From: Acanthamoeba castellanii str. Neff
Taxonomy: Eukaryota > Discosea > Longamoebia > Acanthamoebidae
DNA length: 56,849 nucleotides
Assembly: GCF_000313135.1 (NCBI RefSeq)
Contig: NW_004457568.1
Span: 1-56,849 of the forward strand
Reading direction: 5' to 3'
The notes under the pieces were generated by a model that was not told the origin of the DNA, did no database searches, and saw only the letters and a program-made list of their open reading frames with translations. The position numbers were made by a program, and so were the translations under genes. Positions 24,001-35,900 of this stretch are shown piece after piece. The first letter of the stretch is position 1, and every line of letters begins with the position of its first letter.

Positions 24001-27000
24001 AACCCGAGAATGGCGATGCGGCCCTCGGCCGTGGGCGCCGCGCGCCGGTTGCTGCGGCCTTCGCCGTCGAGCAGCGCGCCCACGGTCTCGACCCGCGTCG
24101 CGAGGCGCATGGCCACGTCGCGCGCCAGCACCACCGACTGCGAGGGCACGTTGGAGGCGTTGGTCAGGGCCGGCAGCTGCGACGTGGCCTCGAGGCCGAA
24201 CGCCGTCGGCACCGCCCACCGCCCGTCGGCCAGCTGGTGGGGTCCCAGGTCGAAGCGGATCTGTGTCACGGGGTAGATTAGCCCGTCGCTGGGCATCTCG
24301 TACACGGCCAACATGGGCCGCAGGGCCGGGTCGATCTGGGGCACGACGTCGTCGATCAGGGCCGCGCTCAGCAGCTTGCCGGGCAGCAGGGTGATGAGCT
24401 GGCGCGCGCCGACGTTGGCCGGCGGGGCCGACGTCGAGAGGATCTGGGCACCCATGATGAGCGCGAACGTGTTGTCGGGCGCGGCGGGCACGAGCGTGGC
24501 GTTGGCCGTCGTGTTGACGCCGTCGTAGTTGGTGCTGAGGCTGATGTTGCCGCGGCCGCCCAGCGGCGGCGCGCCGAACACGGTCACCAAGGCGGCCGAC
24601 AGGGACGAGCGCACGGTGCCGGTGCCCACGTCGGTGTGCGACTGGAGCTGGAGCACGCCGTCGGCGGTGCTCATCTGGGCGTCGAGCTCGAACTGGTGGT
24701 CGACCGCAGTGTGCTGGGCCTCGACGCGGATAGCCACGGCGGGCAGCCGCGGCGGGTAGTAGGCGGCCAGCTCGGGCGGCACCACCACGCCGGCCTCGGC
24801 CGTGGTCCACTCGGGCACCGCCACCAGTGCAGCGTCGGCGGGGTCGGCATCGTCGTGGGTCAGGACCGCGGCCAGCAGGCGCGCCAGGTCGGTCCACGTC
24901 GCGAAGGCCGGCTTGGGCGTGGAGATGTAGGTCGAGGTGCCGAAGGTGATGTTGGCCGTCGGCGGCATCGGATCGGTGGCGATGGCGAAGTTCCACACGA
25001 TGCCCGGCACGGCGGGGAACAGGCCCACGTGGCCGCACTGCCGGTCGCTTTCGTTGGGGGTGACCACGCGCTCGACGTCGATCACCTGGGCCTCGAGATA
25101 GCCCGCGAGGCCGCACCCGGCCAGCATCGTGGCGATGTCGGCCCGCAGGGCGTCGAGGCTGGTCGGCGCCAGCGGCGCGGCGGCCTCGCAGCGCACCGGG
25201 TCGAAGTCGTTGATGCTCACGTTGAAGGCGAGCGGTGTGGACGCGCCGGTGGCAGTGCAGAAGGTGGCGGACTGGACCAGCCGCGCGGCGCCGAGGGTCG
25301 GGTCGGCCGCGGTGGTGAGCCACGGCTTGACGGCCGTGACCAGTTCGTTGAACTGGGTGATGGAGCCGAGCGGCTTCTTGAGCGGCGGCACAGCGATGTT
25401 GAGCGCGCCGGTGAAGGCCTGCGTGAGGGCGGGCAGAAGGGCCTCGCCCAGGGCCGACACCAGGCGCGACGGGCTGATGGTGCGCGTGCCCATCGTCGCG
25501 TCGCTGCCATCGGCGGCCTGCGTGACCACCAGCACGGCGGGCACCAGCTGGTCCACCAGATCGTCGTCCGAGATCTCGGCCCGCAGCGCCAGCGGCTCCT
25601 GATTCTTGGAATTCGTTGAATTCGTCGCATTCCTCACAGTCGTTGGCTGCGACGCGGCGACGTCGAGGCCGAGGCTCAGCTTGGCGCCGCCGCCCGGGAG
25701 GCTGACGTCGATCGCGGCCGAGCCGTTGGTGACCGCGCCCGAGAGCATGTGGTACGTGAAGGGGATCGCCCAGCTGCCGGTGAGCCGACCGCCGCCGCGC
25801 ACGCCGAACGAGACCCCCGTTGCGGCCGACGCGCTCACGCTGAACCGCAGCCGCGTGGTGAGCGCGAGCGGGATCGCCAGGCGCGCCGTGTCGGCGATCG
25901 AGTCCCAGGTCGTGCCAGCGCTCGACAGCTGCACGCGCCGCTGGCTATGCACCACCAGCGACACGTCCATCGTTTGCGATGCACCGACCAGCGGCACCAC
26001 GTGGGCGTGCACCACGACGGTGGCGTCGCCCGCGGCGTGGGCCTCGATGTCGGCCTTCATCCGCTGCGCCAGCGCCCAGCCGCGCATGGCCGGGGCCACG
26101 TTGGCGGTGATGTTGGTCCCAAGGGCCGAGATCATGTCGGCCAGGCGCGTGCTTGCCGACATGCGACCAAAGTCGACGTCGACGAACGGTCGCACGACGC
26201 CGCGCGCCCAGGTCACTTCGGCCACGCCGTTGGCGATGGTCTGGAGCTGCGGGCCGAGGGCCGACACGTTGGTCCACGGGCCGTCGATGGCCAGCTGGCC
26301 CTCGAGCGTGAGGCCCACCGTGCTGCCCATGGCGCCCTGGAGGGCCGACGCCGGCGTGGCGCTGATGGTTGCCGCCGCGCCGGCGGCCGAGGAGAAGTCG
26401 TAGGTGATGTCGGCCGCGGTGAAGAGCGCGCTCGACACGCCCGCGAAGTCGGCCTTGAGCGAGGCCACGGCCGAGTACTGCGGCGCGACCTCTACGGCCA
26501 CCGCGCTCGTTGAGCAGTTGATGGTCACGGCCGCGGTGAAGAAGCCGGTGAGGCTGGCCTTGGCGTTGGAGAGGTCCGACGACACGGTCGGCACGACGTA
26601 GGAGTTGGTGATGCCACCGTACTTGGCCTTGACGGCGCTGCCCAGCGCGTCGAGCGCACGGTTGGCCTGGGCCACGATGGTGGCCGCGGTGGTGGTGTTG
26701 TCCGAATCGGCGGTGAGCTGCGTGGGCGGGAGGCCGAAGTCGACCGACAGAGTGGCCAGCTGGCCGTCGGCGGACACGAAGAGCTGGTGCTGGTGGCGCC
26801 GGGCGTGGTATGCGAGGAATCCGAGCCAGGTCGGCTGCAGCGCCTGCGCGGCGTAGGCCTCGACCGCGGCCGACACCGCCGCAGACTCGCTCGGGAACAG
26901 GTCCGCTAGCCGGGCGTCGATCGGTGTCACGTCCGTCGCCAGCCGGCGCTGCACGGCCGCAAAGAACGCCGTCGCGTTGGCCTTGAGTGTCGACACGCTC

Positions 27001-28646
27001 AGCGCGCGGTCGGCCAGGAGAAGGCCGCCGCCGTCCGACCCGAACAGATCGCCGGGCGCCACCGTGAAGAGCTCCACCGTAGGCCCGGCCGTGCCGTTCT
27101 TCTCGGTCGCACGCAGCACGCTGCCGGCCATCCAGCCGTGGCTAGCGAGCGGAATGGCCCGCAGGAGGCCCACCGACGTGCGCTGGTCGGTGAGCGCCGA
27201 CAGGGGCCAGTCGGCCACCGAGTCGCTCAGTGGCGCCGTCACGGAGAGCGCAATGCCGATGAACGAGCCGTTCTGGCCGGTGCAGCGGAACAGGGCCTCG
27301 CTGCGTGCGCTCATGCCGCGCACCCGCACCGACGCGTGTGTGAAGTCGGCGCCGGCCGCGGGCGAGTACATGACAGCGAGATCGACGCTTAGCCACGCCC
27401 GCAGCGAGTCGATCACCACCGCCGGCGATGCGCACAGGTTGGTGTCGCCCTGGCGGTGGACCGAGGCGTTGACGATCTGCTCGAGCGCGGCGACGAAAGG
27501 CAGCCCGGCGCACGAGGCCCCGCGGCACTCGGCCCGGCTCTGCAAGACGAGGCCCGTGGCAGCCGCGGCCGAGGCCGAGCGCCACACCTGGCCGCCCACG
27601 GCGTCGGCCGCGGTCACCGGCGTGAGCGACGATGCGTTGAGGAAGGCTCCGCGCAGCGTGGCGTCGGTCAGCGCCGACGGCGTCGTGTCGAAGAGCACCT
27701 GCCGTAGGGCCGGGCTGCCGGCGGCCTCGCGCACCGTGGCGGCCACTTCGAGCAGCTCGTCGCTGATCGCGTCACCACTCACAACCGCGGCGGGCAGCGT
27801 GCCGTCGAACAGATCGGCGTCGTAGAGCACCAGCGAGCCCGCAGCGGCGCCGATGGGCTTCTGGAGGGCGCCGTACCAGCCGATGGGCAGGCTGGCGGCG
27901 GCTTCGAGCGGCAGGCCGCCGGCGAGGGTCTTGGTCACCACGCCCGACAGCTCGCTCACGCTGGCAAAGCCGGGCTTGGCGAGGGTAAGCCGGAAGGCGA
28001 TGGTGATGTTGAGCAGCTCGAGCCGCGCGCCGTCGGTTGACAGGCGCGCGGTCACCGAGCGCCAAACGCGGCCGTTGGAGGAGGCGAGGCCCTGGAGCTG
28101 GGCCAGGTCGGTCGAGATGCGGAGCGACGGCTGCGGTTGCCAGTCGGCGTCGGCGAAGGTGAACGAGGCGCCGGCGTTGCGGGCGCAGGCGTCCCTCACC
28201 CAGGCGAGGTCGTTCCACGCTGACGACGTCGCGGCGGTGGTGGGCGTGGCCAAGCCATCGACCGGTCCCGGAGCGGTTGCTGTGCACGTGCCATAAAATA
28301 AATATTAAAATTATGATTATGATGTTGATCTTAACCATCTGCTGCAGACGACAAAGGATCTTCACAAAAGAAGATAATAAACGGGCCTTTAAACGATGCA
28401 TTTACGGATTTAAAAAAACAACGGATCGGAACTTGAAGATTGACAAAGAACGAAAGCGAAGACAAAAACGAAACGATGAAGAACGGGGGGGGGAGGTGTA
28501 CCGGAGTGATAGTTGACAACGGCGCAGAGACGAGGCACGGAGGCCGACGATACGTCGACGCAGGAGATTGACAGAAATAAAAAGAGATGAAAGAAGAGGA
28601 GTAGAGGCACCGGGCACCGCGGGGACCTCAAACCCCACGACGCCAT
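15012..28646 (-). CDS. Giant (~4,470 aa) secreted/membrane protein encoded in two exons
   Basis: Exon 1 (28646-28502) encodes a signal peptide (VPLLLFFHLFLFLSISCV). A phase-1 intron (28501-28280) ends CACAG, and exon 2 (28279-15012) is a single 13.3-kb open frame; the total is 13,413 nt, an exact codon multiple. No ATG opens exon 2, which supports the upstream exon. Residues 60-2600 are repetitive beta-rich segments with many N-x-S/T sites. An EF-hand-like loop DIDSDGWVTFNE sits near residue ~2500. An Asp- and Met-rich patch from (GAT/ATG) triplet expansion lies near ~2610. Beta-solenoid-like sequence follows to ~4090. About eight hydrophobic helices (~4106-4400) and a short tail end the protein. 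I do not recognise a family with certainty; parts recall giant bacterial surface proteins. A calcium-binding adhesin or receptor at the cell surface is inference. Confidence 0.75.
20525..20610. repeat. ATC/GAT triplet repeats inside the giant gene
   Basis: Runs of CATCATCAT and related triplets on the plus strand encode Asp-, Asn- and Met-rich patches of the giant protein. They keep the frame open. Confidence 0.7.
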
Positions 28647-29542
28647 GATGCGTGAGCTGCGGAGGGAAGATATATGGCAGTATGTGGCGAGAGCGAGTTC
28701 ACCACGAACGTCCTGCGGGGCACGCGGTGTGGTTCGCAGCCAATGGCCTTGAGGCAGACAGTGTGCAATTGGGGTTTTTGCCCGGGACCATCAAGCCAAA
28801 GTCGAGCGAAGGGGCGCCAGAAACGGCCACGGCGGTGTCGTCTTTCTGAACATGTCACGCCCATCTGTTCTGCCAATTGGAAGCATGCAATATACTCTCG
28901 ATATTGCAACAGCTGAACGCCCAGTATCTTTCTACACTGAAGGTTGTCAACAAGCATGTATTTTCGCCCAATGATGATAACCAGTAGGTCAAGGACAGGC
29001 TAACTTCAATCTCTTTTGAACCAATAATAAGAACACTCTCACTTCATAGGTAAGGTTCCTTGTGGAGTGGATTGAAGGGGTGCATGCTCTTGACTGTGCA
29101 TGAATGGGAGATCACCACGAAATATGTGAAGAATGGAACGAAATTGTTTGCGAGACGGATCCAAGGCTGCTGAAAATTTGAGGGTCAAAGTGGGGTAAAC
29201 GTCGCAGGAAAATTTCGGGCAAGGCGTTGCGGCGAGTGGCTTGCGGTGCACGCGCCTGTCAACCACATCGCCCCCACCCAAACTAAAGGTAAACACAAGT
29301 CGCCAGCACTCACCTTCACCATCCTTGCACATCGCCCCAAGCGCTCATCCAGCAGCCCACACCCAGTACCTACCTACACATCAATTTTTGTTTTATGCGT
29401 TTCTATTTCATTTATTTATTATTTATTGCAGCCTTGCTGACTGACCGAGCCCCCCCCCTCTCTAGAAGTAGAGCATCAAAATATATCACTTGAAGCGTTT
29501 GCCACCACAAAGCGAGGCAGAGAGAGAGGGAGAACAGGGAAG
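28647..29542. other. Intergenic region between giant gene and RSPRY1-like gene
   Basis: About 900 bp lie between divergent start codons. I see no convincing gene. A short inverted repeat TGCAATAT...ATATTGCA (about 28887-28909, 7-nt loop) and a C-run followed by TCTCTAGA (about 29450-29464) are present. It probably holds both promoters and 5' UTRs. Confidence 0.4.
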
Positions 29543-30740
29543 ATGTCGACGAGCCTGGTGTGTCTGCTGGCGGCGTGCTGCTGGCCGTCGAACGACAAGG
29601 ACGTGACCGACGCCATCAAGCAGTGCATGGATGACGACGACCAGACGGCACACACCGCCATGCGCACCCTGGCCGCCCAAGCCGAAGACGGTACGCGTAC
29701 CCCCCCCCCAGCACCACCCATCCGCCTACCAGCACCGTCACCACGGCCCGTGTAATTCTACAGCACCACAAATTCCACGAACGCGTTGGCGATAGCCCAG
29801 GATGGGACTCCCACGCATTGGTCGTCAGCACAATTCGTTTTCTCAGTGATACATGAAACCGTTCTCGACTATTACTTACTTTGTTGGGGTTGGTTGGTTG
29901 GTTGGTGTCTTCTTTTTCTGGTGGTCCTGGATTCACAACATGTAATGGCCCGACACTCACTTCATGTCCTCCTTCTGTGTCGTTGGCCGTGTGCCGTGTG
30001 GGCGTGGTGTGCAACAGACGAAATGTGGGTGGAGATAGTGATGAAGGTGGCGCGCAAGTTCGGCCAGAAGCAGTGGCGCAGGAAGGACGGCCAGCGCACA
30101 GACGCCGCCACCCAGCTTCTCCTGCTCATGGAGCTCATGCCCCTGTGCGACTCGCGAAGGTGCACACGCACACGCACACGCACACGCACACGCACACGCA
30201 CACGCACACGCACACGCAGAACACCAGAGCAGTTGTTGTTCCTTTTGGCTCACCATGGTGTGTTGCGATGTTCTACAGGGCTCTGAACACGAGTGAGGAT
30301 CTGCTGTCGTTCGCTCGCGACGAGGCCAACGCCGGCCAAATGCGCAATGCGCTGGTGGCGTGGAACGCCTTCGCCGGCAAATTCGATCGTACGCAATCTT
30401 TGCATGCGGCCCGCGCACACCGCACGCAATGTTCACGTGTCTCACTCTTCGTGTGAACTCGTTGCAGTGCGTGTTGGGTCGCGCATGTTGACCGACGACG
30501 TGCTGCTGTTCCTCATGGACAACGCCAACCACCGCTACACGACCGACTCCGAGGTCGGTTCCTTTTCCGCGTCTTTGTGTGCGAACACTGTAATTTCACA
30601 TCATGCTCACTCTGTCCGTGAATCATTGCAGGTCTGCATGCACGCGCTGCTCACGTTGGAAAAGTTCAGCAAGACGGGCCCCGACAACGCGCGCCGTATC
30701 AGCGAGGTGACCATCCACCCCTCGCTTTCGTTCACTCTCA

Positions 30741-30787
<47 letters not shown>

Positions 30788-32738
30788 GTTGTTGTTGGCT
30801 CACTTCTTGATCCTCATCAGCTGGGCTATTTCGAGCGGCTCGAGGAGCTGTTGCACTATTCGAACGACCACCAGCTCCGGCTCGTGTGCGAGTGGGGCCT
30901 GGCCCACGGATCGACGCGCTCTGGCGTGGTCGGCACTGACGCCGCCGCCGCCGCGCGGAAGAGGAAACGTGGCGTTCATGCCGGGAGCGGGGGAGGCAGT
31001 AGCAGCGACAGTGACCGGGAGGAGAACACGCCCGGACGTGAGAAGAAGCCAAAGAAGATTCTCCACGTCGCTGCTGCCGCCGCCACTACTGCGACCAATG
31101 CGATGGGAGACGGCGATCAGGCTGCCGCCGCCGCGGAGGAGCGCCAGGTGAGCAGCCAACACAACGGGGCCAGGCGAGGCAGCAAGAGCAGTCGAAGCCG
31201 GCGGCGAAGAGAAGAAGAAGCTGCGGCGGCGGAGGCGCTTAGCGGCGGCGGCGGTGGTGCTGGTGGAGACGGGGAGGAGGATGGGGACGAGCTGGACTTC
31301 CACGAAATGGACCTCGAGAGCCGGATGCCGCCGGGCAAGCAGGTGACGCTCAGCTTCGCGGACCGGACCAACTTCATCAAGCTCTCCGCGGACTGCTACG
31401 AGGTGCGGAACGATTCGGCGTCGTTCGGGAGCATCAGGGCCAACTGCTATGTATCAGCTGTAGATAGGTACGTTCATTCTTTTCTTTTTGTACAATAGTG
31501 TTTTATTTTCCATTAGATGAGCTCACTTTTGAGTGGGCACTACGGCACGCGTAGAAATGGGAGGGGGTACAGGGAGGGCGGGAGGTGGTACTACGAGGTC
31601 ACCCTCCGCACGGGCGGCATCATGCAGGTCGGGTGGGCCACCAAGGACTCTGTCTTCAAGCCTGAGGTACCTAACTCGCGCCTCATAGGGCGACTGACGA
31701 AGGAATGCTATGCTAACTATGTGGCCTGTATAGGAGGGCTCGGGCATCGGCGACGACTTCTTCTCCTACGCCTACGACGGGTGCCGCAGGCAGGCGTGGC
31801 ACGCAGCCACATCCGCACCGGTATGCCGCTAATCTCATAGGCCTACGCCCCTTGCGTTTTTATGGTGTGCTGACTGAGCTGTGTGCGTGCGTGTCGCAGT
31901 GTGGGCGCAAGGAGAGGCGGTGGAAGGCCGGCGATGTGGTCGGCTGCCTCTTCGACACGAAGCACGGGGTCATGGCGTTCACGCTCAACGGAAAGTTCAG
32001 CCGGGAGCTGGGCTCCCGCACCTTTGTCGGCGTGCGCCACGGGCTGGCCTTCTACCCGGCCCTCAGCCTCGGCGCCTTCCAGCAGTGTCGCTTCAATTTT
32101 GGCTCCGAACCCTTCAAGTACGTCGCACACGTGTGTCGTGCGTGTCGTGCTTTGCACAACGTTTACTGACCGCACTCATCATTCGCAGATTCCAGCCCGC
32201 GGGTTACCAGAGCGTGAACGAGTTCGCGACGCGCTACGACATTGCGCTGGAGGAGAGTACCGAGAGCGCGGCGGAGGGCGAGCGACCCGGCGCCGGCATG
32301 GCGTGGTCCGCGCACGCCGGAGCACAGGGCGGCGTAGTCGATGACCCCACAGACCAACTGGACGACGACGAGCTGTGCAAGATCTGCTACGCACAGGAGG
32401 ATGACATCAAGCTCCATCCCTGCGGCCATCAGGAAATCTGCTTTGCTTGTTCCATACGGTACGGTGTCTGATGTTTGGCTTCTGTGACCACGACACACAG
32501 ACCACACAGACCACACACTGACCACACACACAATGTGGTTTGTACCTTGCCTAACCAATCCCTGCTTTGTGTTTCATGTAGGTTGACGGTGTGTCCAGTG
32601 TGTCGCAGTCCGATCGATGATAGGGAGCACACCAAGAAGAAGGAGGAGGTGGCAGCCAAGCTGCAGCCTGTCCCCACCACGACTCTTCCCACCCATCAGC
32701 ACCACCATCACAATCAGCCCTTGCTGGTCCAGCTGTAA
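29543..32738 (+). CDS. RSPRY1: RING and SPRY domain protein (RSPRY1-like)
   Basis: The gene has many exons from ATG 29543 to a stop at 32736-32738, encoding about 650 aa. The N-terminal helical region has ARM-like segments (VCMHALLTLEKFSKTGPDNARRISE, LGYFERLEELLHYSNDHQLR...CEWGLAHG), which human RSPRY1 also shows before its SPRY domain. A long Ala/Ser/Arg-rich insert, absent from the human protein, follows. The SPRY domain includes WYYEVTLRTGGIMQVGWATKDS, GIGDDFFSYAYDGCRRQ.W, GDVVGCLFD and CRFNFGSEPFK. The C-terminal RING finger has CKICYAQ, HPCGHQEICFAC and CPVCR. It is probably a ubiquitin ligase whose SPRY domain recruits the substrate. Introns contain CACACG, GTT and GTGT repeats. Confidence 0.88.
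30163..30217 (+). repeat. CACACG hexamer array in intron
   Basis: About nine copies of CACACG lie within an intron of the RSPRY1-like gene. Confidence 0.8.
30741..30797 (+). repeat. GTT triplet array in intron
   Basis: About 18 GTT units with one interruption fill the intron just before the exon beginning LGYFERLEE. Confidence 0.8.
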
Positions 32739-32851
32739 ATCATCACCCTGCACAGCCACCATTTGGTCTGTCGTGTACATACTGCACATAGCCTGTAAAG
32801 AGGAAAACACTTCCCTCCTTCTTCATCCTCCCAAGACCAAGTATTTCCAAG

Positions 32852-32857
32852 AATAAA
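32852..32857 (+). terminator. AATAAA polyadenylation signal, RSPRY1-like gene
   Basis: The hexamer lies about 115 bp after the RSPRY1-like stop codon and 44 bp before the next ATG. Confidence 0.45.
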
Positions 32858-32900
32858 AACAACTTTTACAGATTTCTCACCAAGCGCATACAGCAGCAAC

Positions 32901-35900
32901 ATGCTGCGGGCGGCTGATGCATGGATCACCAAGGGCACCTCTCGCTTTGCGTCTATGGCAGGGGGCACCGTGCTACGATCAACTGCAGCTCTGCACGTTC
33001 TAGATTTGCCCAAACGACCCCTTTCATCCTCCATCTCGACGATTAAAATGACCATGCGAGGTCGATTTCAGCCTTCGACGGCGACATCTCTTCCCCTCCT
33101 TCGCCGCAGTGCATCAACACGTGCTGCACCAGCGCCTGCCATCGCGATCGCGACGGAAATCGAACGCGCTGTTCTCGAATCGCAGCAATCGCAGCCAAAT
33201 GGCGCGATTAAGATCAATGGTGAACTCAATCAACCTGCACCGGCCGAGCTTATGCCTCACACCATCCTCATCGATGGTTCCTTCCTCACCCACCGCGCCT
33301 ACCACACGCCTATTGCCGAGATGACGAACGGTGCGGGGGTGGCCGTCACCGCCCTCTTTTCCTACACGCGTTCCATGCTCAAGATGCTGCAAGATCCCCA
33401 TTTCAGAGCGGACTACATCGGTACATCCATTGGCATCTGATCCCATTAAATTAATTTCTATTATGATTTAAATCCATATTATTTCTATTTGTGATGTGCG
33501 CTATCGTGGCCACAGGCGTGTTCGTGGACTCGGGGCCTTCGTTCCGCAAGCAGCTGTACGGCGAGTACAAGGCGCACCGGTCGGCCCCTTCCGCCGTACG
33601 CTTAAGCCACTACTCTCGCCCCAGCTTCACTTGCCAGTAGCCAAGCCTCACAACACAACACAACACAACAACAGGAGCTCAGAAAGCAATTTCCGCTGGT
33701 GGCCGATGCAACGCGAGCTCTCGGCATAGAGACCATCAAGGTACGGCGATACCAGCCCCAAAGCTGTCTGTCTGGCTCACCGTACAGTCGATAGGCCGAG
33801 GGCATGGAGGCAGACGACCTGATCGCGTGCTACGCCAAGGTCGCGCAGGCTCAGGGCCACCGAGTGCGTACTCCCTCGCGAACCCACCGTTGGTGCTAGA
33901 AAGCACACGAGGTCTCACTCGAACGCCCATTAGGTGACGATCATCAGCAGGGACAAGGACCTGATGCAGCTCGTGGGTCCCACAGTGAAGCTCTACGACC
34001 CCGTGGGCAAGAAGACATTCGGTAAAACACACGACACACACGACACACACACACACACACACACCAGTTGAATCAACTATGAGCGACTTTGACGCGAATC
34101 ACTTTGCCGCCCGACAGATGAAGCAGAGGTGCGCAAAAAGTTTCAGGTCGAGCCCAGGCAGGTCAGAGACGTACTCGCCCTGATGGGCGACGACGGAGAC
34201 AACGGTACATACAGCCATTTCGTTGGCCAATGTGCGCGCTCGCGCCACCAAGGCAAGGCTAAGCCTCTCTTGGTCTCTCCTGCGCCTCAGTGCCCGGCGT
34301 TCCTGGAATTGGACCCAAGACCGCCGCTGCGCTGATCAGCGAGTTCAACTCGGTCGAGGAGCTGCTTGCCAACACGGCCAAGATCACCAACAAGAAGAGG
34401 CGACAGCTGTACGCTAACCCCCACTCAGCCGGTGCGCGTGCTAATGACGATTCAAACAACAACTAAAGGCGGTGATGACATTGCAGGATCGAGGAGCACG
34501 TGGACACTATTCGCCGCGCGCTGGCGCTGGTGGAGCTGCGCCACGACATCCCCATGCCCGTCCTGCTCGAAGACCTGCAGCGACAGCCCATCAATCGCGA
34601 CAAGGTTTGTTAAATCAGTAGTGTGTCGTGTGTGTCGTGTGTGTTGTGTGTGTCGTGTGTGTCGTGTGTGTCGTGTGTGTCGTGTGTGATTTACCGTGTT
34701 GTCGACAGTTTTTGGCGTTCTTGAGGGAGCACTCGTTCGGATCGATCATTTCGAAGCTGGACAAGATCTGCCCACCGACCGCGGCGGAGCAGGCGGCTGA
34801 AGCTGCCCCGCGAACCTCATCCACGCGCGGCCGCCCACGATTGGACAACCCAACTCAAGAGGCCGTGCAAGCTCCGCCAGCGGTAACCACACACACACAC
34901 ACACACACCATCGCACACGCAGGCGCGCACACAACATATTGCCGACACTAAGGAGGCGTTGCCGATGTCACAGCCTCTGTCGGTGGCGGTGGCGTTGAAG
35001 AGGCCAAAGGTGGAGATCGAGGGCGTCACGATCGTGGACACTCCGGAGGAGGCCCGCCGGGTGCTGCGCATCCTGCGGTCGCCGGGCGTCAGGGAGCGCT
35101 ACCACGCCTGCGACACGGAAGCCATCAAAATCGGTATGTCGTACCCGCGTTGAACGCGCGATTGTAGAAAACAGCACCAAACTCACGCCACCATCGCACG
35201 CGCACGCAGAGGTGAAGCACCAGAGCCCCTACAACTACGGCGAAGTGATTTGCGCGTCCGTGTACTGCGGACCCGACGTCGATTTCGGCACCGGTAAGTG
35301 GAGACTCCCGCTACTCTTTTTTTGTTCTTTTTATTTTTATTTATATGTGTTTTTTTATTAATATTTTAAAATAATGCGAACAATTCATGGATTACAAACG
35401 TGGGTGGCCAAATACGCGCAGGTCCCAACCTGTGGATCGACAACATGGACGACGCCCGCGGGGTGCTCGACCTCTTCAAGGAGTACTTTGAAGATGAAGG
35501 AATCAAAAAGGTGCTCCTCTCTTTCTATGCATGCATGCACGAGTGTGGGTTCAATATTGGGGGAATCAATCATCGTCTTCAATTGGTGGCTGATTCCTTT
35601 TTTTTCCTCCCTCTCAGGTGTGGCACAACTACAGCTTCGATCGAGCCATGATGTGGCGGCACGGGATCGACGTGAAGGGATTCGGTGGCGACACCATTCA
35701 CATGTACGCCGCGCTCAATCCGCTTTTTTTTGTATACCATTCCATTCTATGCTGTCGCCTAACACACGCACGCACGCCACAATCAGGGCGCGTCTGTGGG
35801 ACGCGGCGCGGACGAGCGTGGGCAAGAAGTACTCGCTCGAGGCGCTCACCGGCGAGCTGCTCGAAGGCGAGACCAAGCGATCCATCAAAGGTGCGCCGCT

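Noticed and set aside
28251..28253. Start of the giant protein at a TTG within exon 2
   Set aside because: No eukaryotic TTG start is expected; an upstream exon with ATG and signal peptide splices in phase.
28628..28957. Minus-strand 109-codon frame upstream of the giant gene
   Set aside because: It overlaps the signal-peptide exon in another frame, has no recognisable motif, and lies where a promoter and 5' UTR are expected.
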